DNA of 64,000 nucleotides from NCBI RefSeq assembly GCF_030272615.1, contig NC_081412.1:142684247-142748246 (forward strand), read 5' to 3'. The DNA is from Cryptomeria japonica. Its lineage: Eukaryota; Streptophyta; Pinopsida; Cupressales; Cupressaceae. Shown here piece after piece: positions 33,741 through 46,100 of this stretch. The notes under the pieces are model-generated. The model had not been told where the DNA came from and searched no databases. It saw nothing but the letters and a program-made list of their open reading frames with translations. Each line of letters begins with the position of its first letter. Position 1 is the stretch's first letter. The position numbers and the translations under genes were made by a program.

Positions 33741-34887
33741 TCTGTTGACACGTGTCTCTCTTGGCCCATAGCTTGTTTACTCCCTTGTTTCTATAAAAGG
33801 GAAATCATGGCCAAGAGAAAGGGTTCCAAAATCTCTGAATAGGGTCTCTTGTTGTAGGTCCAGTCTGCAGGATTAGGTTCCAATTTTTAGAAGTCATGAG
33901 TAAATAGAAGAGAATTGTAATGTCATTTTGTAGAGCAAAATAGAAGATAGTCATCAATTTTAAATTTCAAATGGGTTCTCCTGTAAATGAAATGTATTTG
34001 GTTATTTGATAGAAGATAGCTTTTGAAGTTAATACATATATAATTTTGAATCCTTACTCTCTTGTGTATGATTTTATTTTCTTTTGGGTAAATGGAATCA
34101 AGGGTTTCATTTGCTTGTTGCATTGTTATGATATGTAATTTTTTATTTCATGCTTTAATCCAAGGGGTTGCCTAAATGAGATTACAAAGGGATAAAGCTT
34201 GTACTAGGACTTGATAAGTAGTTCAGGTAAGAAATTGCAAATAAAATGATATTGTTATGCAGTATCGTTTAAGATTTAGTTAGCTATTAGATAAATTTGT
34301 ATCAAGTTTCAGTGATATTTTAGAAACTCGGAGCCTAATGGAGCAAGGCACTAATATATGGTAGTAGATGTCATTAGGTTATCAATTTTGTGTTTGTTTC
34401 ACTTATGGTTTGTCATAAATCACTAAAATCAAGACATATTTCCAAGTTTTTATGTATGTTTGAGGTGTCCTACTATCTCATGCTCTAGCTAAGGTCAAGG
34501 ATCACTAAAGAATTCACCATTCTTGAGCATTCTCCCTACTGTTGAGCCCATATATGAGATTATCTACTTTGTTTTAGTATAATTCATGAGTGTGGGGCAA
34601 AGATCACAAATTTGCTAAGGGGTAACCCTCCTGGGTCTTGTAGAGCCCAAAGTGTAGAAGGATTCACAGATCCTTGGTGCAGCTGGTCTAAATCTGAAGG
34701 ATATCAATAGTTGGAGTTGGCTTCTCCATGAGTATTTGAAGAATCAACTTGGCTTCTGCCTCTTGCAGTGTAAACCCATTTGGGAACCAACAAAATGTAG
34801 ACTCTATTGGGGATTAGTTGTCTAGAATGTCTGGTAAAGAATTGAGTTGTAATTGATTTCTACATTGACCCATCCGATTCACCAACA
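33741..34887 (+). repeat. probable LTR (or part) of Gypsy element X
   Basis: A G-box-like palindrome GACACGTGTC (about 33,747-33,756) and a TATA box CTATAAAAGG (33791-33800) are followed by about 1.1 kb of untranslated sequence. The segment ends ...CACCAACA just before a primer-binding-like site. This is the order expected for U3-R-U5. The left LTR end is not fixed and no second copy lies in the window, so the start coordinate is only the point where promoter-like signals begin. Confidence 0.45.
33791..33800 (+). promoter_or_regulatory. TATA box of the element X LTR
   Basis: CTATAAAAGG preceded about 35 bp upstream by the palindromic ACGT-core element GACACGTGTC. Such cores bind bZIP/bHLH factors in plants. 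Activity is unknown. Confidence 0.5.
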
Positions 34888-34890
34888 AAA

Positions 34891-34908
34891 TGGTGACTGT
34901 GTTGGGGA
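34891..34908 (+). promoter_or_regulatory. degenerate tRNA-Arg-type primer binding site
   Basis: TGGTGACTGTGTTGGGGA follows the presumed LTR end. From memory the Ogre/Tat-type site is TGGCGACTCCGCTGGGGA, complementary to a plant tRNA-Arg. Four positions differ, three of them as C-to-T. A second, poorer match lies about 95 bp upstream at 34,796, after a similar ACCAACAAAA context. Confidence 0.5.
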
Positions 34909-35250
34909 CTAATACATAGTTGCAGTCAATCTTGTCGTCCATTTGGAAAAATTGCATTGAATTTTCATGGTTTTTTTGTAATTTGATGGTTGAGCCCACA
35001 GTTTGGTGTTTCCAGCTCATGATTTTCTATGTAAAGGGTGTTCTACATTTTTGTGAGAAAAACATTCTTGTTTGTGAGCAAGGTTCACAAATTTATCTCA
35101 AAGATTGCCAAGTAGTGTATTATTTGGTATCCCAAAGCGATTTGGGAGACAACTCTGAGGTCTCTGTGCTAGTGCGTGTATTGTTGAATATTTCTAACAA
35201 GTTTTTGAAAGATTTTGTCACTGTGTAAAGAAAAGAACACCAGAGGTTAC
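34909..35250 (+). other. leader of Gypsy element X
   Basis: Between the primer binding site and the first gag ATG. A 102-codon open frame here has no motif and is probably not a gene. Confidence 0.4.
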
Positions 35251-35383
35251 ATGAGGTTGCATATGGAAGAGAAGTTGGAAGAGCTTCCTAGAGCTCTGCA
35301 AAGAAATGAGACAAGAAGAAATGCAGAAATTAGCACTGCTCCCTCGTCATGGAAACCTAAGCATAAGAATGCAAGTAAGTCAT
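35251..35383 (+). pseudogene. element X gag, first piece
   Basis: ATG at 35,251 opens a frame rich in E, R and K (MEEKLEELPRALQRNE) that runs into the solo-LTR insertion. The frame resumes at 56,428 once the insertion and one target duplication are ignored. The last bases GTCAT (35379-35383) are the left copy of the solo-LTR target duplication. Confidence 0.55.
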
Positions 35384-35501
35384 TGTAGTGTCATAAAATT
35401 GCAACCCTATAAATTTTAACCATATTTGAAGTCCTCACCTTGGTGACGACACCCTCCTGACCCCTTTCTGTACTTTTACCCTTGGGATCTTTCTTTCTCA
35501 G
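35384..35501 (+). repeat. solo LTR (GAGE-related), left part
   Basis: Starts TGTAGTGTCATAAAATTGC, clearly akin to the minus-strand start of the GAGE LTRs (TGTAGCGTCCTAAAATTGC). It is cut at 35,501 by the tandem Copia array and continues at 55,375. Its last five bases, CTCAG, are the left copy of the array's target duplication. Confidence 0.85.
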
Positions 35502-37024
35502 TGTTGGCATTATAACAGACAAAGAGAGATTGTTAGCATTTCAATAAGGATATTGAGAAGGTTGTTGATGATTATGGATATAACTGATTAAGGATGTTTA
35601 CTATCTTAATATTATTATTTTGTCATTGATGTCAAGAAATTGATTTTGTAATTCAGCATGATGTTGCCATATCTTAAGCAGTATGATTTGATGAGTATAA
35701 AGATGTCGGTAAAAGACACAAAAAGAATATGATGAATAAGGGGAGGAATACGTTATTCAATGGGAACCTATTACCGAGTTAGACAATGATGAGATCATGA
35801 TGTTTAGATTTTTTTGATATCCTACATATGTTATTGATTGTAAGGTTAATACTATACTATGTTACTGAGCAAAGAACCTAGTCGGTAAACCCTAAGGAAC
35901 CTAGTCGGTAAACCCTAAGGTTATTGCTATCGGTTAATGAAGGCAGAATGTCTACCGAGTGAAGTTTAGTATTTATCGAGTTGCAACCGAGTAATAACAG
36001 ATTGCATTGAATGAATAAAAGCATTATTTAATGAAGGAAGTTGATGAGCTGGTTATGATTAAATGATTGGTATGTCATGCATAAAGTTTTTTAAAGAATC
36101 TATGGCAAAGGAAAATTGACATGAAGATCTATAGCTCAGATTGAACCGCAATACCCTAGCACAAGTTCCAAGAAATGTATGCAAGTTCCAAGGTGGGGTA
36201 AAACAATTTCAGATCGAAGGATACATTGAACTTGGTCAAGTTTGAAGATCTGATGGCTATGATTGATCATGGGATATGTGATCAAGGAGATTAAGCGGTT
36301 GTTAAATTGTTTATAAATAAGGAACTATTGATAAACAATGTATGCGGGCAAGTGTATGCACAAGGATGCTACATAGTGATTACCGAGCACAAAAGCTTGA
36401 AGAACTGTTTGAATAATAGAGTATAGACCCCAACAGATGGACAAGATTAGTTATATGTCTAGATTGTATTGAGCAAATAAGAATCTGCTTTAGCATTTTT
36501 AGATTTGAAGTTGCAGATATATTTTTATTACTGTTATTTTGTAAAGTGACAGAAAATCTCTTAACCGAGTGGACTTAACAGTCTTATTTGTAAAACCCTC
36601 TAGCAAGGTGACATTCTGATTGAGTGTTTGAAATCCTTTAACAAGGTCACTTCTAACAAGGTGAAGACCTAACAAATCTGAGGGAAATCCCTTAATCGGG
36701 TCACATCTAGCAATGTGTTTGTAATCTTTAACAGGATTTGCTTTTAACCGAGCATACTCTAGAAGAGTATATTTCTTAGTGGGTCTGAAATCCTACTGTG
36801 GTTTTTCCCTATTTGGGTTTCGCAATTAAATCTAGTGTTATGAGTGTTATGATGTTTATATGCTTATGAGTTTTCATGTTTAGCAGTTTTGGTCATATTG
36901 CTGAAGTATATGTTACCGAGGTTGAATCTGTTGTTTTTATGGAAGATTAAGTTTGTATGATTCACCCCCCCTCTCATCTTATTAGCTTGGAATCTATACT
37001 TAACATTAAGTATCAGAACTATCA
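35502..37024 (+). repeat. array LTR1
   Basis: 1,523 bp. Carries a 22-bp tandem duplication around GAACCTAGTCGGTAAACCCT (about 35,875-35,920). It shares variants such as GAACTATCA at its end with LTR4 rather than with LTR2 and LTR3. Confidence 0.9.
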
Positions 37025-37026
37025 AT

Positions 37027-37038
37027 TGGTATCAGAGC
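37027..37038 (+). promoter_or_regulatory. unit 1 primer binding site, initiator tRNA-Met
   Basis: TGGTATCAGAGC, 2 bp after LTR1. Perfect to the usual plant Copia site. Confidence 0.92.
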
Positions 37039-37088
37039 TTTGGACTCCAGAAGAAAAGGTTAAAAGTGCTTGAGGAAAAGATCCAAAG

Positions 37089-40000
37089 ATGTATAAGAGA
37101 GATGCACCGAAGCTGAACAAGTCAAGTTTCTCTACGTGGTAGAAAAGGATGAAGCTGCACCTATCAAGAGTTGGAGAATATGTTGTATATTATCTGGAGA
37201 ATGATTTCATTACATTGAGAAAATACCATTGACAATGGAAGAGATAAAGGCAAAGAAAGAACATATTCAAGCAATGATTGAAATAACATTTGCATTGACC
37301 GACTCAGAGTCTAATGATCTAGAAGGCTACAATGATGCAAAGGCAATGTGGGACAAGCTCATATCTGTGTATGGTGGAGATGAACATGTTCAAAGAGCAA
37401 AAGTGGATAGTCTAAGAGGACAACTTGAATCTATGAGGATGAATGAAGGTCAGAACATAACCCAGTACATAACAAGACTAAAGGATATTGTCAATCAAAT
37501 CAAAGGAGCAGGTGGAACTATTGAAGAAAAGGATATAACAAGTAAGATGTTAAGAACCCTTCTACCAGCATATGCAATCCAAGTCTCTACAATCAATGAA
37601 TTGAGGTTTGTACCCAATATGCCAGTTTCTTTAGATGCTACTATTGGTAAGCTACATGCATTTGAGTTAAGTAATTTTGGTAATAGTGGGTCATCGGTAA
37701 ATAAAGTAGAGTATGCATTTAGTTCTTTTCATATTGGTGAATCTATTGCTTACAATGATAGAATGAGTAAGTACTCTAAAGGGGATAACAGTGGAGCAAG
37801 TGAAAGATTTTGTAAGAACATGGAAAAAGTGCACAAACCATATGAGGAAATCAGAAAGCAAGAAGAGTTTGAAGCAGTATTAGCCAGAAGGTTACCGAGA
37901 GGCAAAGGTAAGTATAAAGGAAAACTACCTTTGAAATGTTTCAATTGTGATAAGATAGAACATATGGCTTCTAACTGTCCTGACAAAGATTCTACTGAAA
38001 AGAGAGATTACCGAGATGACAGACAGAAAGATAATCATTACAGAGGACACCGAGACTTCAGAAGAAGAGATAGAAAGTCATGCCTAATAGCTAATGAGGA
38101 ATCAAATGATGATAAATCAGATGAAACTGATATAGAGGAAGTAGTTTATGTGGCTATCAAAGATGGATCAGATGAAGAAAGGTATGAAGAAAAATCTCTA
38201 ATATCTCACATAAATATTAATGATTCTTGGATCATAGATAGTGGATGCTCACATCACATGACAAGTGATAAACACAAATTTTCTACACTAGAAGATTATG
38301 ATGGAGGCTATGTAAGATTTGGTAATAATGCACCATGTCCAGTAAGAGGTAAAGGATATATAACACTTCTTGACAATGTAAGATACAATGATGTTTATTG
38401 GTTTGAAGGTTTGAAATACAATTTGTTGAGTGTGGCACAACTAAACAATACAGGTTACCAAATAGAATTTCAGAAAGGAATTGTCAAAGTTCATGATAAG
38501 CATGGAAAGTTAGCTGCTACCGGGACACAAACAAAAGGTAAGACATTTCACGTTGACTCAACTCGAAACAAGTGTTTGTATGCAAAGATAGATGATACCT
38601 GGCTATGGCATAAAAGGTTTTGTCATGTAAATTTTGATAATCTGATCAAAATAAGAAAGAAGAACCGAGTAAGAGGTCTATCGAGTCTTGAAAAACTAGA
38701 GAATGCTATGTGCCAAGGATGCCAGATAGGTAAAATGACAAGATCAAGCTTTACAAGTAAGTTCTACACTTCTAAGGGAATTTTAAATCTTGTGCACACT
38801 GATCTTTGTTGTCCTATGAAAGTTCAAAGTTATTTTGGTGATAAATATTTCATATTATTTGTGGATAATTACTCAAGGAAGATGTTAGTTATGTTTTTAA
38901 AAGAAAAATCAGAAGCTTTTCAAATGTTTAAATGGTACAAGGAAAGAGTTGAAAATGAAACAGGAAGACAACTGAAATGTCTTAGATCAGATAGAGGAGG
39001 AGAGTTCACATCTAATGAGTTCAACTTGTTCTGCAATGATCATGGTATAAAAAGATAAGTCTCTGCACCGAGAACTCCACAACAAAATGGGATAGATGAG
39101 AGAAGAAACAGATCTATTGTGGATTGTGCCAGAACCCTGATGATTGAAAAGAGAGTTTCACAAACATTTTGGGGAGAAGCAATAAGCACAATAGTTTACA
39201 CCCTGAACCGAGTACAACTGGAGAAAGGAACTTTGAAGACACCATATGAGATCTGGTATGACAAGAAACCTAATGTAAGTTACTTTAAAATCTTTGGAAG
39301 TAGATGCTATGTTCACAAAGATGATAGAAATGCCAAGTTTCATCAGAAAAGTGAAGAAGGAACATTTCTTGGTTATTCTTCCAGAAGTGAAGATTTTAAA
39401 TGTCTAATCAAATCATCTAACAAAATAGTAGAAAGTGAAAATGTGAAAATGTGAAATTGATGAATTTGCAGAAAGAAATGATGAAGGAAACTCCAAGGAA
39501 CCAGAAAATTATGAAGAATTTGTCTTTGTTCAACTAAAAAGTCTTACCAAGAGAACTGTTGAAGAAAATGAAGAGAATATCCAGTTACCAAGTGATGAAG
39601 AAGATCATACAGAACCTACCGAGCTTGCATTAGCCAAGTATGTCAAAAGACATCATGCATCATGTCAGATTATAAGAGATAAGGATGATCCAGTGATGAC
39701 AAGGAACAAACTAAGACAGAACACATGTCTGATATTTGAATTTGAACTAAGGATAGTGAAAGAGGCATTTAACAATGAAGATTGGATAAATGTTATGACA
39801 AAAGAGATTGATCAAATCAAGACAAATCACACATGGACACTGGTCCCAAGACCAAAGGACTAAAATGTAATTGGTACAAAGTGGATTTTCAGAAACAAAC
39901 TGAATGAAAAAGGTGAGGTTATTCGAAATAAAGCAAGACTAGTTTGCAAATGTTATGCCCAAGAAGAAGGAATTGATTATGGTGAGACTGTTGCACCTGT

Positions 40001-41278
40001 GGCAAGACTTGAAGGAGTAAGAACATTGTTGGCATATGTTGCTTACAAGAATTTCAAGGTATATCAAATGGATGTCAAATCTACATTTCTGAATGGTATA
40101 TTAGAAGAAGAAGTTTTTATTGAACAACCTGAAGGATTTGTTGAAGACAAGAATAAATATCAGGTATGTAAATTGAACAAAGCTTTATATGGTCTGAAAC
40201 AAGCGTCTGGAGCATGGTATAAAAGATTGCACTCTTATTTAATCAAGATTGGTTTTATAAGAATAAGTGAAAATAGTAACATGTACATGAAGAATGATGA
40301 AAATGGAATACTGATCTCAGCCATATTTGTTGAAGATATTATCTTTTGTGGAAATGACTCTCTATGCAAGAACTTTGGAAATGAAATGAGCAAAGAATTT
40401 GAGATGTCATTAATCGGTGAGATAAAGTATTTTATAGGTTTACAAATACTGCAAATGAAAGATGAGATTTTCATTACTCAATCCAAGTACATAAAGGAAA
40501 TCTTGAAGAAATTTGGAATGGGGGATTGAAAACCAGTAAGTACTCCTATGACTACCAACTATAAATTATCAAACAATGATGAATCTACATTTGTTGATGA
40601 GACACTTTACCGATCCATGATTGGAAAGCTACAATATGTTGTTCACAGTAGGCCAGATATAGAACATGTAGTAGGTATAGTTGCAAGATTTTTTGTAGAT
40701 CCCAAGTAAACACACATGACTGCAATCAAGAGAATTTTCAGATACTTGAAAGGCACTGAAGATTATGGCTTAGTATATATGAAAGGAAATGTTTTAGATT
40801 TAAAATTTTATACTGATGCTTATTGGGCAGGCAACATTGATGACAGAAAAAGCACAAGTGGAGGAGCTTTCTTTTTAAGAGAAAGACTAGTGAGTTGGCT
40901 TAGCAAGAAAAAAGGATGTGTTTCACAGTCAACAGTAGAAGCTAAATACATTGCTGCAGCATTGAATTGTACCAATATACCATGGATCGAACAACTATTG
41001 GAATGTATAATTGAGAAAGTTACTGAGCCAGTAACTATATTCTATGACAATACTAGTGCCATAAACATTTCAAAGGATCCTGTTATGCACTTTAAGACAA
41101 ACACATCTCTATCAAATATCATTATCTTAGAGAAGAAGCTCAAGAGAAGAAAGTGGTGTTGGAGTATGTTAGCACAAAGGAACAAATAGTAGATATATTC
41201 ACCAAGCCACTACGAAAGGACAGTTTTGAGTATCTCAGAAGTAAGTGAGGGGACCTACCCCTATCTTCAATGCACTGA
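37089..41278 (+). pseudogene. array unit 1 Copia gag-pol, broken
   Basis: From ATG 37,089 a TAG comes after 17 codons (37,140) and a 1-bp change shifts frame near 37,227. A 609-codon open stretch (37229-39058) then holds the gag, a CCHC knuckle (CFNCDKIEHMASNC, residues 237-250), protease WIIDSGCS (335-341), GAG-pre-integrase WLWHKRFCH (458-466) and the integrase core (HTDLC; RSDRGGEF). A TAA at 39,056 ends it. Later pieces give the rest of integrase, a frame-shifting 8-bp repeat near 39,445, and reverse transcriptase (39999-40529). There the catalytic VDD reads VED. RNase H (TDAYWAGN) has E-to-K in its AEY motif. Damaged in nearly every domain. Confidence 0.9.
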
Positions 41279-41658
41279 CTGAGTTCGGTGAATGCATCAA
41301 TTCGATGACTCTACATAATATCTTTTAGGAGTTGATGCTGATTTACACACTTTAGGATGTTTTCTAAAGGTGTGCAGGAAACAAATACAGAGAACAAGAA
41401 TTGAACACAAAATGCTCTGACCAAGACTAAGTTGACACAAAATTGCAAGGAATTCACTTCATACAGGAAGAAATCATGTTTTAGTTCTTTACTTTTTGGA
41501 ATTGTTGTCAAAGGGGGAGAAGACTGAAGAAAAGGGGAGAAGAATAATGTATGGGGGAGAAGACTAATGACAAGGGGAGAGCATTTAAGAATCTCACAAC
41601 AATCCAAATCAATTAGGTCAAATCAATTGGTTTTGCCATCAATGCCAAAGGGGGAGAT
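41279..41658 (+). other. unit 1 3' non-coding region with purine tracts
   Basis: Contains four G-rich purine tracts (AAAGGGGGAGAAG-like) before the terminal polypurine tract CAAAGGGGGAGAT that abuts LTR2. Equivalent regions follow units 2 (47375-47754) and 3 (53509-53867); unit 3 lacks about 20 bp of one tract. Repeated purine tracts in this place are familiar in plant Copia elements. Confidence 0.75.
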
Positions 41659-43125
41659 TGTTGGCATTTCAATAAGGATATTGAGAAGGTTGGTGATGAT
41701 TATGGATATAACTGATTAAGGATGTTTACTGTCTTAATATTATTATTTTGTCATTGATGTCAAGAAATTGATTTTCTAATTCAGTATGATGTTGCCATAT
41801 CTTAAGACATATAATTTGATGAGTGTAAAGATGTCGGTAAAAGACACAGAAAGAATGTGATGAATAAGGGGAGGAATAAGTTATTCAATGGACAACTATT
41901 ACTGAGTTAGACAATGATTAGATCATGATGTTTAGATTGTTTTGATATCCTACATATGTTATTGATTGTAAGGTTAATACTATACTATGTTACCGAGCAA
42001 AGAACCTAGTCGGTAAACCCTAAGGTTATTGCTATCGGTTAATGAAGACAGAATGTCTACTAAGTGAAGTTTAGTATTTACCGAGTTGCAACCAAGTAAT
42101 AACAGAATGCATTGAATGAATAAAGCATTATTTAATGAAGGAAGCTGATGAGCTAGTTATGATTAAATGATTGGTATGCCATGCATGAAGTTTGTTAAAG
42201 AATCTATGGCAAAGGGAAATGGGCAGGAAGATCTACAACTCAAATTGAACCGCAATACCCTAGCACAAGTTACAAGAAATGTATGCAAATTCCAAGGTGG
42301 GGTAAAATGTTTTCAGATCAGAAGATACATTGAACCTGGTCAAGTTTGAAGATATGATGGCTATGATTGATCATGGGATATGTGATCAAGGAGAATAAGT
42401 GGTTGGCAAATTGTTTATAAATAAGGAACTGTTGATAAACAATGTATGCAGGCAAGTGTATGCAAAAGAATGCTACATAGTGATTACCGAGCACAGAAGC
42501 TTGAAGACCTATTTGAATAACAGAGTATAGACCCCAATAGATGGACAAGATTAGTTCTATGTCTAGATTGTATTGAGCAAATAAGAATCTGCTTGAGCAT
42601 TTTTAGATGTGAAGTTGTAGATAGATTTTTATTACTGTTATTTTGTAAAGTGACAGAAAATCTCTTAACCGAGTGGACTTAACAGTCGTATTTGTAAAAC
42701 CCTCTAGCAAGGTGACATTTTGATTGTGTGTTTGAAATCCTTTAACAAGGTCACTTCTAACAAGGTGAAGATCCTAACAGATCTAAGGAATATCCCTTAA
42801 CCGGGTCACATCTAGCAATGTGTTTGTAATCTTTAACAGGATTTGCTTTTAACCAAGCATACTCTAGAAGAGTATATTTCTTAGTGGGTCCGAAATCCCA
42901 CAGTGGTTTTTCCCTATTTGGGTTTCCACGTTAAATCTGGTGTTATGAGTGTTATGATGTTTATATGCTTATGAGTTTGCATGTTTAGCAATTTTGGTTA
43001 TATTGCTGAAGTATATCTTACCGAGGTTGAATCTGTTGTTTTTATGATTAAGTTTGTATGATTCACCCCCCCTCTCATCTTATTAGCTTGGCATCTGTAC
43101 TTAACATTAAGTATCAGAGCTATCA
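41659..43125 (+). repeat. array LTR2
   Basis: 1,467 bp. Lacks the first 28 bp seen in LTR1, 3 and 4, consistent with deletion between two GAGATTGTTGGCATT repeats. At several sites (for example GATATG versus GATCTG, GAGAATAAG versus GAGATTAAG, CTGGTG versus CTAGTG) it matches LTR3 and not LTR1 or LTR4. Confidence 0.9.
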
Positions 43126-43127
43126 AT

Positions 43128-43139
43128 TGGTATCAGAGC
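43128..43139 (+). promoter_or_regulatory. unit 2 primer binding site, initiator tRNA-Met
   Basis: TGGTATCAGAGC, 2 bp after LTR2; identical to units 1 and 3. Confidence 0.92.
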
Positions 43140-43189
43140 TTTGGACTCCAGAAGAAAAGGTTAAAAGTGCTTGAGGAAAAGATCCAAAG

Positions 43190-46100
43190 ATGTATAAGAG
43201 AGATGCACCGAAGCTGAACAAGTCAAGTTTCTCTACATGGTAGAAAAGGATGAAGCTGCACCTATCAGGAGTTGGAGAATATGTTGTATATTATCTGGAG
43301 AATGATTTCATTACATTGAGAACCTATCCATTGACAATGGAAGAGATAAAGGCAAAGCAAGAACATCTTCAAGCAATGATTGAAATAACATCTGCATTGA
43401 CCGACTCAGAGTTTAATGATCTACAAGGCTACAATGATGCAAAGGCAATGTGGGACAACCTCATATCTGTGTATGGTGGAGATGAACATGTTCAAAGAGC
43501 AAAAGTGGATAGTCTAAGAGGACAACTTGAATCTATGAGGATGAATGAAGGTCAGAACATAACCCAGTACAGTACAAGACTAAAGGAGATTGTCAATCAA
43601 ATCAAAGGAGCAGGTGGAACTATTGAAGAAAAGGATATAACAAGTAAGATGTTAAGAACCCTTCTACCAGCTTATGCAATGCAAGTCTCTGCAATCAATC
43701 AATTGAGGTCTGTACTCAATATGCCAGTTTCTTTAGATGCTACTATTGGTAAGCTACATGCATTTGAGTTAAGTAATTTTGGTAACAGTGGGTCATCGGT
43801 AAATAAAGTTGAGTCTGCATTTAGTTCTTTTCATATTGGTGAATCTGTTGATTATAATGATAGAATGAGTAAGTACTCTGAATTGGATCACAGTGGAGCA
43901 AGTGAAAGATTTTGCAAGAACATGGAAAAAGTGCACAAACTGTATGAGGAAATCAGAAAGCAAGAAGAGTTTGAAGCACTATTAGCCAGAAGGTTACCGA
44001 GAGGCAAAGGTAAGTATAAAGGAGAACTACCTTTGAAATGTTTCAATTGTGATAAGATAGGACATATGGCTTCTAACTATCCTGACAAATATTCTACTAA
44101 AAAGAGAGATTACTGAGATGACAGACAGAAAGATAATCATTACAGAGGACACCGAGACTTCAGAAGAAGAGATAGGAAGTCATGCCTAATAGTTGATGAG
44201 GAATCAAATGATGATAAATCAGATGAAACTGATACAGAGGAAGTATTTTTTGAGGCTATCAAAGATGGATCAGATGAAGAAAGGTATGAAGAAAAAGCCC
44301 TAATATCTCACATAAATACTAAGGATTCTTGGATGATAGATAGTGGATGCTCACATCACATGACAGGTGATAAACATAAATTTGGTACATTAGAAGATTA
44401 TGATGGAGGCTATGTAACATTTGGTAATGATGCATCATGTCCGATAAGAGGTAAAGTATCTATAACACTTCTTGACAATGTAAGATACAATGATGTTTAT
44501 TGGGTTTACGGTTTGAAGTACAATTTGTTGAGTGTAGCACAACTAAACAATACAGGTTAACGAATATAATTTCAGAAAGGAATTGTCAAAGTTCATGATA
44601 AGCATGGAAAGTTAGCTGCTACTGGGACACAAACAAAAGGTAACACATTTCACCTTGACTCAACTCGGAACAAGTGTTTGTATGCAAAGATAGATGATAC
44701 CTAACTATGGCATAAAAGGTTTTGTCATATAAATTTTGATAATCTGATCAAAATAAGCAAGAAGCACCGAGTAAGAGGTCTACCGAGTCTTGAAAAACAA
44801 AAGAATGCTATGTGCCAAGGATGCCAGATTGGTAAATTGACAAGATCAAGCTTTACAAGTAAGTTCTACACTTCTAAGGGAATTTTAGATCTTGTGCACA
44901 TTGATCTTTGTGGTCCTATGAAAGTTCAAAGTTATTTTGGTGATAAATATCTCATATTATTTGTGGATGATTACTCAAAGATGATGTTAGTTATGTTTTT
45001 AAAAGAAAAATCAGAAGCTTTTCAAATGTTTAAATGGTACAAGGCAAGTGTTGAAAATGAAACAGGAAGACAACTAAAATGTCTTAGATCAGATAGAGGA
45101 GGAGAGTTCACGTCTAACGAGTTCAACTTATTCTGCAATGAGCATGGTATAAAAAGACAAGTCTCTACACCGAGAACTCCACAACAAAATGGAATAGCTG
45201 AGAGAAGAAACAGATCTATTGTGGATTGTGCCAGAACCCTGATGATTGAAAAGAGAGTGTCATAAACATTTTGGAGAGAAGCAATAAGCACAACAGTTTA
45301 CACCCTAAAATGAGTACAACTTAAGAAAGGAACTTTGAAGACACCATATGAGATCTGGTATGAAAAGAAACGTAATGTAAGTTATTTCAAAATCTTTGGA
45401 AGTAGATGTTATGTTCACAAAGATGATAGAAATGGCATGTTTGATCAGAAAAGTGAAGAAGGAACATTTCTTGGTTATTCTTCTAGAAGTAAAGAATTTA
45501 AATGTCTAATCAAATCATCTAACAATATAGTAGAAAGTGCAAATGTGAAAACTGATGAATTTGTAGAAAGAAATGATGAAGGAAACTCCAAGGAACCAGA
45601 AGATTATGATGAATTTGTCTATGTTCAACCGACAAGTCTTACTGAGAGAACTGTTGAAGAAAATGAAGAGAATATCCAGTTACCAAGTGATGAAGAAGAT
45701 CATACAAAACCTACCACGCCTACATTAGCCAAGTATGTTAGAAGACATCATGCATCAAGTCAGATTATAAGAGATAAGGATGATCCAGTGATGACAAGGA
45801 ACAAACTGAGACATAACACATGTCTGATATTTGAATTTGAACTAAGGATAGTGAAAGAGGCATTTAACAGTGAAGATTGGATAAATGTTATGACAAAAGA
45901 GACTGATCAAATCTAGAAAAATGACACATGGACACTGGTCCCAAGACTGAAGAACTAAAATGTAATCGGTACAAAGTGGATTTTCAGAAACAAACTGAAT
46001 GAAAAAGGTGAGGTCATTCGAAATAAAGAAAGACTAGTTTGCAAAGGTTATGCCCAAGAAGAAGGAATTGATTATGGTGATACTTTTGCACCTGTGGCAA

